64,000 bases of DNA from the NCBI GenBank assembly GCA_002727195.1, contig PBWH01000003.1:135007-199006 (forward strand). The letters are read 5' to 3'. Of this stretch, positions 37,597 through 45,312 are shown in pieces; positions within the stretch are counted from its first letter, which is position 1, and every line of letters starts with the position of its first letter. The stretch is from Gemmatimonadota bacterium. Its GTDB lineage: Bacteria > Latescibacterota > UBA2968. The notes under the pieces were generated by a model that had not been told where the DNA came from, did not search any database, and saw only the letters and a program-made list of their open reading frames with translations. The translations under genes and the position numbers were made by a program.

Positions 37597-39534
37597 GTGA
37601 CGCGTCTCGGTCTTCTCCGCATCATCCTGTGCCTGGGTCTGGCGGCATGTCTGCCGTCAGATCCCGGACACGGGCCCGCCGAATCAGCTCCCAAGCAGAA
37701 TGACGATCCCGCGATCGTCTTCACCAACACCTCTCCAGAAACGCTTCTCGCCGATGTCCTGACCGATCGACGATTCGGTGAAGCGCCCTCGCTCGCCGAG
37801 CGTGTGTCGAAGGGCACGCTCCCGAGAGTAGGTGAACGTTTGCCGGATAGCCCTCTGGTGATGCGTCCCCTTCGGGAAATCGGTCAATATGGGGGATCGA
37901 TCCGTCGAGCCCTTACGGGAGATATCGTTCAGACTGCCGGTGTCAGCAAGACGATCGGCGAGAATCTGATGTCCTATGAGCGTCCGCTCCCGACAGAGCT
38001 TATCTACTCGCTTGCAGAGAGCCATGAGTTCTTGGATGAGGGCCGGGTCGCCCTCTTCAAGATCCGCAAAGGGATCAAATGGTCCGACGGCCATTCGTTT
38101 ACCATCGACGACATTCTGTTCTGGTACTACGATCTCCAGTTGGATGAGGAGGCTCGGGACAGTGCGGTTCCCCCGACCGTCTGGGTGGTGGATGGCGAGC
38201 CCATTAAGATGGAGCGTGTCGACGACACGACGTTACGGATCGAGTCACCGCGACCCCTTGGTCGCGTCCTCTATGCGTTCTCGACGAATGAGATCGCCCT
38301 GGCCAAGCACTTCTTCAAGAAGTGGCATCCTCGCTACAATCCCGAGTCGGATTACCAGACTTGGCGGGACAGCACGACAACGGCGCAGCGCTTGTATCGG
38401 CCCGGTACACCGATGCTAGGCCCGTGGGTGCCCTCGGAATGGGAACGCGGGCAGCGACTTGTGTTCGAGCGCAATCCTTACTACTGGAAGGTGGATACGG
38501 CGGGGAACCAGCTGCCTTATATCGACCAGCTCGTTTTCACGGTCATTCAGGATGCCCAGGTTATCATGCTTAAGTTCATGAACGGCGAGCTTGACCTCCT
38601 CGCGCGGTATTCCAATATCGAGATGCTCGAGACGCTGAAGGCGCACGAACATCACGGACGGTATCGCATCGGACTTTCCGGCCCCGACAGCGGCCCCGCT
38701 TTCTACTTGAACTGGGATGCGGAAAAGACGAACCTCAAAGAGGCATTCAGAGACAAACGTGTAAGGATCGCCTTGTCTCACGCGATCAACCGGGTAGAGG
38801 TGTCGGAGATCGTTTACGGTGGCTGGCTCGAACCGAGTGGCTACAGCATCGGTCGCTCGAACCCGTATTTCGACGAATCCGATTACAAGCGATACGTTGC
38901 CTTCGACCCGGAACTGGCAAACAGGCTACTGGACGAAGCCGGCTATCCGTGGCCCGAGGGGAGTCCCAGCCGGGTGTTCAGGGATGGGACACCTTTCGAG
39001 ATGACGATCGACATCTCGGGGACAGGAACCAGCGATGTATGTGAGCTTGTCAAATCTCACTGGGAGGCCGTGGGGATTCGCGTGCACCTCAACATCAGCC
39101 TGCGCGACATGATCTGGCCGCGACGCGTAAACGGCGAGTTCGACATACACCACTGGGGCTTCGAAGGCCCGGCAGATCCTTTAAATCGACTGAATGACTG
39201 GGCCATCATGGGGGACACTGTCCCCTTCTGGCACCGGAACGCATCCCGTGAGGGTCCGGACTGGCTCAAGGAAGCGACCGACCTGATTATGTCGACACTG
39301 ACGTCGATCGATTCCGATCAGCAACGGGAATTCATGAACCGCGCACGCCGCCTGCATTCTGAGAACGTCCCTGTCATTGTTGTCGGATCGGGATACCGAC
39401 CCTGGGGCGTTAACGCCCGTCTCGGAAATACCCCCGAAAAGGTCCTTCTCTCTGACGTCTATCGGAGCACACGTGCGTTCATGCACGAACAGCTGTATAT
39501 CAAAGAGGCTTCTCCTGGATCAGGAGAAAACTAG
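37597..39534 (+). CDS. Peptide/oligosaccharide ABC transporter solute-binding lipoprotein
   Basis: A 645-residue SBP_bac_5 (DppA/OppA) family protein exported as a lipoprotein: LLRIILCLGLAACLPSD has a good lipobox ending in Cys18. It begins at GTG 37597. Typical family features are LESYERPLPTEL-like ENLMSYERPLPTE, FKIRKGIKWSDGHSFTIDDI and VRIALSHAINRVEV. No permease or ATPase genes are near, so it is an orphan binding protein. Members with this N-terminal extension often bind oligosaccharides instead of peptides. The immediately upstream sugar oxidoreductase supports a sugar ligand, by inference. Confidence 0.9.
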   Translation: MTRLGLLRIILCLGLAACLPSDPGHGPAESAPKQNDDPAIVFTNTSPETLLADVLTDRRFGEAPSLAERVSKGTLPRVGERLPDSPLVMRPLREIGQYGGSIRRALTGDIVQTAGVSKTIGENLMSYERPLPTELIYSLAESHEFLDEGRVALFKIRKGIKWSDGHSFTIDDILFWYYDLQLDEEARDSAVPPTVWVVDGEPIKMERVDDTTLRIESPRPLGRVLYAFSTNEIALAKHFFKKWHPRYNPESDYQTWRDSTTTAQRLYRPGTPMLGPWVPSEWERGQRLVFERNPYYWKVDTAGNQLPYIDQLVFTVIQDAQVIMLKFMNGELDLLARYSNIEMLETLKAHEHHGRYRIGLSGPDSGPAFYLNWDAEKTNLKEAFRDKRVRIALSHAINRVEVSEIVYGGWLEPSGYSIGRSNPYFDESDYKRYVAFDPELANRLLDEAGYPWPEGSPSRVFRDGTPFEMTIDISGTGTSDVCELVKSHWEAVGIRVHLNISLRDMIWPRRVNGEFDIHHWGFEGPADPLNRLNDWAIMGDTVPFWHRNASREGPDWLKEATDLIMSTLTSIDSDQQREFMNRARRLHSENVPVIVVGSGYRPWGVNARLGNTPEKVLLSDVYRSTRAFMHEQLYIKEASPGSGEN

Positions 39535-39549
39535 GAGCGGTTTCGGGCT

Positions 39550-40020
39550 ATGAAGGATTCGCCGAATGTGCTTCCCCTTTCCTGCGAAGCGGGAGAGGGA
39601 TTCTGGTGGACCCGACGATTCGCCCGCCAGATGGGTGAGGTCCTTGCCAGCTTAGCGGGAGAACCGCAGGGCAGTGAGGTCACGGATCAGGTGCAGGTCC
39701 TAAATGAGAAACTGAAGGAGGAAGGTGTGGCGGAAACAGTAGAAGAACTGACAGCAAACTACGAGGAAGACGGTGTCCTCAAGGTGAAGGAACTGGATAA
39801 GTATGTCCTGACCAAGGGTGCCTGGGCGACGGTGATGTTCCTCTACCAGGACTTCGACCGCGTGAAGGATGACTACGGCCCGAAGAAGGTCACCATTCGA
39901 AGGTTCCAGAAGCGGGACGGCGAGTATGCCTATCGGAGCAAGTTCAACATCTCGAGCATTGGGCAAGCCAAGATGGTCGTTGATGCGCTAGAGAAGTGGA
40001 TTGCGGAGGAGGAAGGGTAG
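39550..40020 (+). CDS. Small acidic protein of unknown function; 5' end contains a repeat
   Basis: A 156-residue soluble protein if read from ATG 39550 (AGGAG 12 bases upstream). The C-terminal 80 residues look conserved and structured (LDKYVLTKGAWATVMFLYQD, KVTIRRFQKRDGEYAYRSKF, NISSIGQAKMVVDALEKWI). The N-terminal 30 codons coincide with a diverged copy of the dispersed double-hairpin repeat, so the original start may have been lost or replaced. ATG 39631 is an alternative start without a ribosome site. No family name can be given. It is followed by a terminator shared with the convergent UxaA gene. Confidence 0.65.
   Translation: MKDSPNVLPLSCEAGEGFWWTRRFARQMGEVLASLAGEPQGSEVTDQVQVLNEKLKEEGVAETVEELTANYEEDGVLKVKELDKYVLTKGAWATVMFLYQDFDRVKDDYGPKKVTIRRFQKRDGEYAYRSKFNISSIGQAKMVVDALEKWIAEEEG
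39571..39640. repeat. Dispersed double-hairpin repeat, copy 5, inside a reading frame
   Basis: CCCTTTCCTGC/GCGGGAGAGGG form stem 1 (two G-T pairs). TCTGGTGG and CCGCCAGA form stem 2 around a 14-base loop containing CGACGATTCGC. TGGGTGAGG is the tail. The order and tail match the intergenic copies. It lies within the first 30 codons of the gene at 39550. Confidence 0.55.
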
Positions 40021-40044
40021 GGAGAGTCGGAGGAGGATGTTGCA

Positions 40045-40080
40045 AAGCCCCCCGGCCACATTGGCCAGGGGGCTTCTTTC
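40045..40080. terminator. Terminator between convergent genes
   Basis: AAGCCCCC pairs with GGGGGCTT and an inner GGCCA pairs with TGGCC, with a single unpaired C/A between the stems. The tail on the plus strand is CTTTC. The near-symmetry lets it act for the plus-strand gene ending at 40020, and possibly also for the minus-strand gene ending at 40081. Confidence 0.75.
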
Positions 40081-42765
40081 TTACATACTGACACCCAGAA
40101 GGCCTCTGGTAAACTGGAAGTCGGTATTGCCGAGGCCGACGGTTCTGGGCGTATAGCTTCCAGATGCGGTTTCCGCGACCCGGGCGACCAGGAGATCGAG
40201 ACCGTTCGCTTCCACATCTACGTCGATGTCATCGGCAAAGCGTGAACTCAGAGTGGCGTCCGTCACCTGAAGTGTTGGGACCAACGGGTGGCCCTGAAGG
40301 GGATGATCACCCGGCAGGGCTAGAATCATGTCGGTACCGGCGGCGGCAAGACCGGTCAGCGTCTCAACCCAATGGGAGGTCGGATTCTCCACTGCGTGCA
40401 GCCCTTGGGTTTCCGGCCGGCCCCCATGGGGCAGAGTCGCTCGACCGTCGAATTCGCCAACAGTCGTGTTCACGTAAACCGGATCCTGCCACAAACCGTC
40501 CGTCGCGGGCACGATCACCGTCCCGCCGTGGCTGCACAGGCGGTTGACGAGTGCGCCGATCACAGTTACGACCTCGCCTGATACAGCCCCTTCGCTGGCG
40601 ATCCCGATCCTCAGGTCGGAGAGTGGCCTTGGCTGGCGTTTACTCGGCGCTGCACTGGCTACTTTGTCGGCGAACCATTCGCGCGCCCTGTCGAGCACGT
40701 TGTCGATGCCACCGTCCAGCTGAATGCTTGCCCAGCCGAATCGGCCGCGGTCGATCCCGTATTCGTCGAGGTGGTGACGGATGAAGTCGTTGTGCGTTTT
40801 CTCACAGCCGTGCTCCATGATGAACGCAAATCGAACTGATGGGTGCGTCAGGTAGTTCAGCATCGATCTCGTGTAGATCCGTTCCGTCTCTTCGCCTGCC
40901 ACGCCACACCCTTCCGTGTGTACAAGTGCCGTATACCGGCTGAGGGTGTCCGGGACTCCGACTCGGAACGCGTTCAGCTGTTCTGCGCACTTCTGGGCAA
41001 TCTGTCCAGAACAGAGACTGGTGGGCAAGATTAATCCGACAGCGTCGCTGCTGGCTTCTCCTTCCGGCGTTGTCCAACCGCTGAAGGATTGCGCGATCGG
41101 GCCACCCGGATCGGCGATGGCCAACGGACTGCCGGTCGGGGGGAGGGATGACTCGATCGTCGCCAGGTTTGTCGTGTCCGTCTGCCGCCAGTTCCGCCAC
41201 AGAGAGACCTGAGCGTGTTTGGCGAGCTCTCCTTTGCTCCGTTCTCCAGAAGCGACTCCTAGCGTCTGATCGTAGAAGGTGGCTCCCACCTCATCCATCG
41301 ACTGGCCGTCTAGGTAGGCTCCCGCATTGACGTCCATCTCTCCGGAGAGGAGCTCGTATCGGCCTGTCGTCGTGATGATCTTGAGCGTCGGCACGAACGG
41401 GAAGTTGGTGATCGAGCCGTTGCCGGTGACGAAGAAGATCACGTTACAACCCGAGGCGACCTGGCCGGCGATGCTTTCGAGGTCGTTGCCCGGACTGTCC
41501 ATGAAGTAGTAGCCCGGCTCAACCATCGGCTCGCCATAGTCGATCACTGCGTCCAGCCGCACATCGGGGTGCCGCTTCATCGCCGCGCCGATGGACTTGA
41601 GCACGATGTTGTAAAGGCCACGGTATTTGTTCCCACCCGAGGGGTTCCCTTCTGCGGATGTGCCGTGCCACGCAGCGAGCTCTTTGTAGGCTTCCACTTT
41701 CGCGACAAACTTCCGGGCTGTTTCGAGATCCTTGGCGTTCTGGAGGACGTAGGCTTCCGCGCCGATCAGCTCGTCAGTTTCGGCTAGGTTGGCCGCGCCA
41801 CCGTTCCGGATTACCTCGCGAGCAACCCAGGAGGCGAGAGGATTCCCGGAAACGCCCGAGAAAGCGTCCGATCCTCCGCACTGGAGCGCGATCTTTAAGG
41901 CCGAAACCGGCTGATCCGTCCGAGGCGTTGCGCTGACAGAATCGATCCAGCCCTCTACGACCCGTGCGGCATCGTCGAGGTTGTTGTTCAGGTTGCCCTC
42001 GATCCTGAAGTAGGCGTGTGGGACATCACTGATCGGATAGTCGTTCTGGGCCAGATACGCCTTGAGGTCGTCGTTCGTAATCGACTCCGTTCCGTAGTCG
42101 ACGGCAATCACCGCGCCGACGTTCGGGTGGACACAGAATCCGGAAAGGGTGCGCAGCACATACTCGTAGTTGTTAGGCTTGTCGGATTCGCCCCCCTCCG
42201 TGTGCGCAACCGCGACGATTCCGTCCAGGTTGGGATGGGCATCAATCCGGTCAGCGAATCGCTTCTCGAGGAGCTTCACAAAGCTCCCCGTCCTCGAAGA
42301 CGTTCCCAGCAGGACGATCGTGTTTCGGGTTCCGATACCTCTCTTGCCTCGGTCATATCCACTGAAGGTGCGAGGGGTTTCGGTGGGGGCAACCTGCTCG
42401 CCGGGAACGAAGTTCTTCTCGCTCACATCGAACGGCACGATCCGGTCCTGGAAGTTCGGCGCTTCGGGGAGGTCGAAGGGAAGGTTTCGAAGGCTGAGGG
42501 CGTCGAGAATTCCGGTATTGCAGACATACTCGCCGGGCTCGATATCGCGCGTCGCCACACCGAAGGGGAGGTCCCACGAGAGCAGGAACTCGCCTTGTGG
42601 AATCCTGCGAAGCGCGAACCGGTGTCCCTCAAGCAGGCCGTGGGACAGAACGATCTCATCCTGGTCGACCTGAATGTTCGTTCCGGCATCCAGCGGCTGC
42701 GTTACGATCGCCACATTGTCACCAGGCATCGGGAGACGTGCAATCTCATCGAACAGAACAGGCAT
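40081..42765 (-). CDS. Tandem-duplicated UxaA-family altronate/galactarate dehydratase
   Basis: An 894-residue protein, against about 500 for UxaA. GGAG lies upstream of ATG 42765. Residues 1-90 are the SAF domain (SHGLLEGHRFALRRIP). The first UxaA core (about 150-530) has the C-terminal substrate motif LQCGGSDAFSG near 297 but has lost cysteines at the other sites: HTEGGE at 188 and DYGTES near 224. A second core (about 575-894) repeats both domains. There the cysteine motifs are intact (HTEGCG at 616, EHGCEKTHND near 652) but the CGGSD-type motif has become ASEGAVSG. The two halves look complementary and may work together as one active site or as a pseudodimer. The family dehydrates altronate or galactarate to keto-deoxy sugars. 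Confidence 0.8.
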   Translation of the reverse strand: MPVLFDEIARLPMPGDNVAIVTQPLDAGTNIQVDQDEIVLSHGLLEGHRFALRRIPQGEFLLSWDLPFGVATRDIEPGEYVCNTGILDALSLRNLPFDLPEAPNFQDRIVPFDVSEKNFVPGEQVAPTETPRTFSGYDRGKRGIGTRNTIVLLGTSSRTGSFVKLLEKRFADRIDAHPNLDGIVAVAHTEGGESDKPNNYEYVLRTLSGFCVHPNVGAVIAVDYGTESITNDDLKAYLAQNDYPISDVPHAYFRIEGNLNNNLDDAARVVEGWIDSVSATPRTDQPVSALKIALQCGGSDAFSGVSGNPLASWVAREVIRNGGAANLAETDELIGAEAYVLQNAKDLETARKFVAKVEAYKELAAWHGTSAEGNPSGGNKYRGLYNIVLKSIGAAMKRHPDVRLDAVIDYGEPMVEPGYYFMDSPGNDLESIAGQVASGCNVIFFVTGNGSITNFPFVPTLKIITTTGRYELLSGEMDVNAGAYLDGQSMDEVGATFYDQTLGVASGERSKGELAKHAQVSLWRNWRQTDTTNLATIESSLPPTGSPLAIADPGGPIAQSFSGWTTPEGEASSDAVGLILPTSLCSGQIAQKCAEQLNAFRVGVPDTLSRYTALVHTEGCGVAGEETERIYTRSMLNYLTHPSVRFAFIMEHGCEKTHNDFIRHHLDEYGIDRGRFGWASIQLDGGIDNVLDRAREWFADKVASAAPSKRQPRPLSDLRIGIASEGAVSGEVVTVIGALVNRLCSHGGTVIVPATDGLWQDPVYVNTTVGEFDGRATLPHGGRPETQGLHAVENPTSHWVETLTGLAAAGTDMILALPGDHPLQGHPLVPTLQVTDATLSSRFADDIDVDVEANGLDLLVARVAETASGSYTPRTVGLGNTDFQFTRGLLGVSM

Positions 42766-42798
42766 GCGTCTTTACTCCAGGTATCGAGTGAGGTCAGG

Positions 42799-42827
42799 TA
42801 TAAACAATAGCGTTTCCCTTAAGTCAA
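42799..42827 (-). promoter_or_regulatory. Sigma-70-type promoter of the UxaA-like gene
   Basis: Read on the minus strand: TTGACT (complement of 42822-42827), a 17-base spacer and TTTATA (complement of 42799-42804). It is oriented toward the start codon at 42765, about 25 bases downstream of the expected start site. Confidence 0.55.
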
Positions 42828-42925
42828 GCCTTAACCCCGAATGGAAGGTTATCAGGAGGGGTGGTCCGGGTCGCGCGGCTTGACGGAATGACAGACTTCG
42901 ACTTTCTTGTGTGGGACGAGTCCTG

Positions 42926-43480
42926 ATGGATCCCTCTTCGGTGGATGTGCCTTTGGCAACAGAGATCTGGAAAGAGTTCGAGCACAACGAGATCAGCCAT
43001 AGTGTTGCTCATCATCTTACGGCGATCGATGAGTTGACGGAGCGGCACGGCTATGCGCGTGTGTCTGATGTCGCCCGGCATCTCGACATTACGCGAGGAA
43101 GTGCTTCGCTTACGCTTAAGGCGCTCAAGCAGAAGGACTTCGTGCTTGAAGATGGGAACAAGTTCCTCAAGCTCTCTGAGGAAGGGCAGCGAATCGTCGA
43201 CATCATCCAGGCCAAGCGACGCGTCTTCAGGAAGTTTCTCGGTGATGTGCTCAAGGTAGAAGAGCGTCAAGCCGAGGTCGATGCCTGTAAGGTCGAGCAT
43301 CTTTTGAGCGCGGAGACAGGGGGGAATTTGCTCCGGTTTCTCCGCTTCCTGCTCGCGGACATTGACCAGTCCACAGACTTCCTGCGTGCGTTCTGGGCAA
43401 AGGAAGATGTGTGCGATGACCCGGAAGCCTGCCCGGTCTGTACGGATACCTGCCTGATGAAGCTTCAGATCAAAGCCTGA
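42926..43480 (+). CDS. DtxR/MntR-family metal-dependent regulator with C-terminal cysteine cluster
   Basis: A 184-residue DNA-binding protein. ATG 42926 is preferred over the in-frame GTG 42911, though neither has a strong ribosome site. A winged helix-turn-helix lies at about 20-85 (ARVSDVARHLDITRGSASLT, LKALKQKDFVLEDGNKFLKL). The dimerisation helix follows (EEGQRIVDIIQAKRRVFRKF, CKVEHLLSAETG). The C-terminus CDDPEACPVCTDTC has four cysteines in place of the SH3-like domain of full-length DtxR. This cluster could bind a metal or an iron-sulfur centre, by inference. It is upstream of an unknown exported protein and the metal ABC operon. Confidence 0.8.
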   Translation: MDPSSVDVPLATEIWKEFEHNEISHSVAHHLTAIDELTERHGYARVSDVARHLDITRGSASLTLKALKQKDFVLEDGNKFLKLSEEGQRIVDIIQAKRRVFRKFLGDVLKVEERQAEVDACKVEHLLSAETGGNLLRFLRFLLADIDQSTDFLRAFWAKEDVCDDPEACPVCTDTCLMKLQIKA

Positions 43481-43522
43481 CTTGGAATTCCAGTCGTATT
43501 CCGCCCGGAAAATCTGATGCAT

Positions 43523-43537
43523 ATTAGCTAGGGTAAT
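43523..43537. promoter_or_regulatory. Candidate metal-regulator operator, half-site shared with the ABC operon
   Basis: ATTAGCTAGGGTAAT is an imperfect inverted repeat. Its left half TTAGCTA is identical to the half-site of the perfect palindrome at 44293-44308. It lies upstream of the promoter at 43555-43583. Confidence 0.4.
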
Positions 43538-43554
43538 CTTGCGTGTATTTTTAG

Positions 43555-43583
43555 TTGTTTCATTCTTACTGGATGCTTATAAA
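43555..43583 (+). promoter_or_regulatory. Sigma-70-type promoter of the exported-protein gene
   Basis: TTGTTT (43555-43560), a 17-base spacer and TATAAA (43578-43583). Transcription would begin near 43590, which excludes start codons before that and supports GTG 43645. Confidence 0.55.
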
Positions 43584-43644
43584 TCTTTCTCGACTATGGT
43601 TGTATGTATGGGTCACCAGGTTAGTGAAAGCAGGAGGTTCGAGG

Positions 43645-44205
43645 GTGAGTCTAAAAGTTCTGCGCTGGGGCGGCGTGATTTGGATCTCCATCGCCTGCCT
43701 CAGTATGCTCGTTGAGCAGGTAGAGGCCAAGAAGAAGAGACTGAACGACAAGATCCTGAAGGAAGCCGTGGCGTTGGCGAAGGACCGGGAAAAGAAATTT
43801 TCGGGCGAAACGGCGATGGACAACGAGGCCTTTCAGGCAAGTTGGGCAACGTTTACGGAAAAGCTAAACGGCGAGTATGCCGGTCACGAAGTCAAGCTGA
43901 AGAAATTCGGCAACGACGTGAGATACCGGAATGGTTTCACGCACGTGATGTATATGGCGCTACGATCGCAGACCAGGGGTGTCGAGCTCAAACCGCCGGC
44001 CCAGGAGGTCATCGCCGCGCATCCCTTTCTCCAGGAGTTGATCATCGAAGGGTCTTGCTACACGGGAGGCGATCCTTTCCCCAAGAAAGTCGCCGAACTC
44101 ATTGAAGCAAACCCGGGGATCCCGTTCCTCCTTTCTGAGAAACTGGACCTCTGGGACCGAAAGCTTCGTAGTAAGTTTGAGAAGGCGCATCCAAAGGCAA
44201 ACTGA
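43645..44205 (+). CDS. Exported protein of unknown function near metal genes
   Basis: A 186-residue protein starting at GTG 43645 with a perfect AGGAGG seven bases upstream. An N-terminal hydrophobic segment (VLRWGGVIWISIACLSML) is a signal peptide or anchor. The remainder is soluble, lysine-rich and mixed helix/strand (KILKEAVALAKDREKKF, YRNGFTHVMYMALRSQTRGV), with one Cys in IEGSCYTGGDPFP. No family is recognised. It sits between a DtxR-type regulator and the metal ABC operon and has a related half-operator, so a role in metal homeostasis is plausible but unproven. Confidence 0.75.
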   Translation: MSLKVLRWGGVIWISIACLSMLVEQVEAKKKRLNDKILKEAVALAKDREKKFSGETAMDNEAFQASWATFTEKLNGEYAGHEVKLKKFGNDVRYRNGFTHVMYMALRSQTRGVELKPPAQEVIAAHPFLQELIIEGSCYTGGDPFPKKVAELIEANPGIPFLLSEKLDLWDRKLRSKFEKAHPKAN

Positions 44206-44226
44206 CTCATCGTAACCCGATGATCG

Positions 44227-44258
44227 AAGAGGCGGCCAGAGGGTCGCCTCTTTTTTTT
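44227..44258 (+). terminator. Rho-independent terminator
   Basis: AAGAGGCG pairs with CGCCTCTT and three more inner pairs continue to an AGAG loop, followed by eight T. It closes the transcript of the exported-protein gene before the metal ABC operon. Confidence 0.92.
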
Positions 44259-44265
44259 ATGCTTG

Positions 44266-44308
44266 TTGCCGAGATGGATGGTAAAATATATATTTAGCTA
44301 TAGCTAAA
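44266..44308 (+). promoter_or_regulatory. Promoter and palindromic operator of the metal ABC operon
   Basis: TTGCCG (44266-44271), a 17-base spacer and TATATT (44289-44294) form the promoter. TTTAGCTATAGCTAAA (44293-44308) is a perfect 16-bp palindrome overlapping the -10 and start site, the classical place for a DtxR/MntR repressor. The last gene of the operon encodes such a regulator, so autoregulation by metal is expected. Confidence 0.7.
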
Positions 44309-44400
44309 CCTTGGCGAGTTCTGCACGCCGCTAGGCGTGTGGCCCGTGCACACGCGTCCAAGGCCGTTTGGTGTGTGTGACTAATCTCAAGGAGCAAAAG

Positions 44401-45312
44401 ATGGTGAGACGTTTCACGGTCTGGGCGCTGGTCGTGCTGGTCCTTGGATGCGCCGAGGAGCAGACGACATCGTCCGGCAAGATAAATATAGTGTGTACGA
44501 CTGGGATGGTAGGCGACCTTGTCTCGAATATCGCGGGTGATGGGGCCACCGTGACGACGTTGATGGGGCCCGGGGTCGACCCGCATTACTACAAAGCGAG
44601 CAAGGGTGACGTTGAGCGCCTGGCCTCTGCGGACGTGATCTTCTACAACGGGCTGTTTCTCGAGGGAAAGATGCAGGAGATCTTCGAACGGATGGAATCG
44701 TCGCACAACGTTGTCGGTGTGACGCGCGATATTGCGGTCGACAGGTTACGTCGACCGCCAGAGTACGAGGGACAGTATGACCCACACGTCTGGTTCGACG
44801 TGTCCCTGTGGAAGGAGGCCGTGGGGCCGGTGGTAGATGCGCTGTCGAAGCAGCAACCCGAGCTCTACGGGGACTTCAAGGTCCGAGGGGAAGCGTACAG
44901 GGCACGCCTGGACACCCTGCATCACTGGGTCGCCGACGTGATTCGGTCGATTCCCGAGCGGGGCCGGGTTTTGATCACGGCGCACGATGCCTTTGGCTAC
45001 TACGGAGATGCCTATGGGATCAAGGTCGTCGGTCTGCAGGGGATCTCTACGGTCTCAGAGTATGGGGTCACCGACGTGATCCGGATGGTCGACCTGATTG
45101 TGGAGGCCCAGGTGAAGGCGATCTTTGTAGAGAGCAGCGTGCCCGAGCGGTCCATTCAGGCGGTGTTGGAAGGCTGCAAGGCCAGGGGAGCAGACGTCAG
45201 GATCGGGGGAACCCTGTACTCCGACGCGATGGGGGAAGCTGGGTCCGGCGCGGATACCTATACCGGCATGGTTCGATCCAACACGGCCACGATAGCAGAG
45301 GCACTGCGATGA
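44401..45312 (+). CDS. Mn/Zn/Fe ABC transporter solute-binding lipoprotein (cluster A-I)
   Basis: A 303-residue ZnuA/TroA/MntA-type metal-binding protein. ATG 44401 follows AAGGAG. VLVLGCAEEQ supplies the lipobox. Metal ligands expected in the family are visible: His in GVDPHYYKAS, His in YDPHVWFDVS, His in LITAHDAFGYYG and Asp late in GTLYSDAMGE. There is no His-rich loop, which argues for Mn or Fe over Zn. First gene of a five-gene operon (binding protein, ATPase, two permeases, regulator) with overlapping start and stop codons. Confidence 0.95.
   Translation: MVRRFTVWALVVLVLGCAEEQTTSSGKINIVCTTGMVGDLVSNIAGDGATVTTLMGPGVDPHYYKASKGDVERLASADVIFYNGLFLEGKMQEIFERMESSHNVVGVTRDIAVDRLRRPPEYEGQYDPHVWFDVSLWKEAVGPVVDALSKQQPELYGDFKVRGEAYRARLDTLHHWVADVIRSIPERGRVLITAHDAFGYYGDAYGIKVVGLQGISTVSEYGVTDVIRMVDLIVEAQVKAIFVESSVPERSIQAVLEGCKARGADVRIGGTLYSDAMGEAGSGADTYTGMVRSNTATIAEALR

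Noticed and set aside
42880-42908. Plus-strand promoter TTGACG before the DtxR-type gene
   Set aside because: A usable -35 is present but the position 17 bases later (TTTCTT) is a poor -10, so it is not listed.
43555-43644. N-terminal extension of the exported protein
   Set aside because: It would start inside the -35 hexamer, while GTG 43645 has a perfect AGGAGG.
44808-45308. Long extension of the metal ATPase
   Set aside because: It overlaps the binding-protein gene in another frame, and the ATGA junction at 45309 gives the normal 270-residue ATPase.
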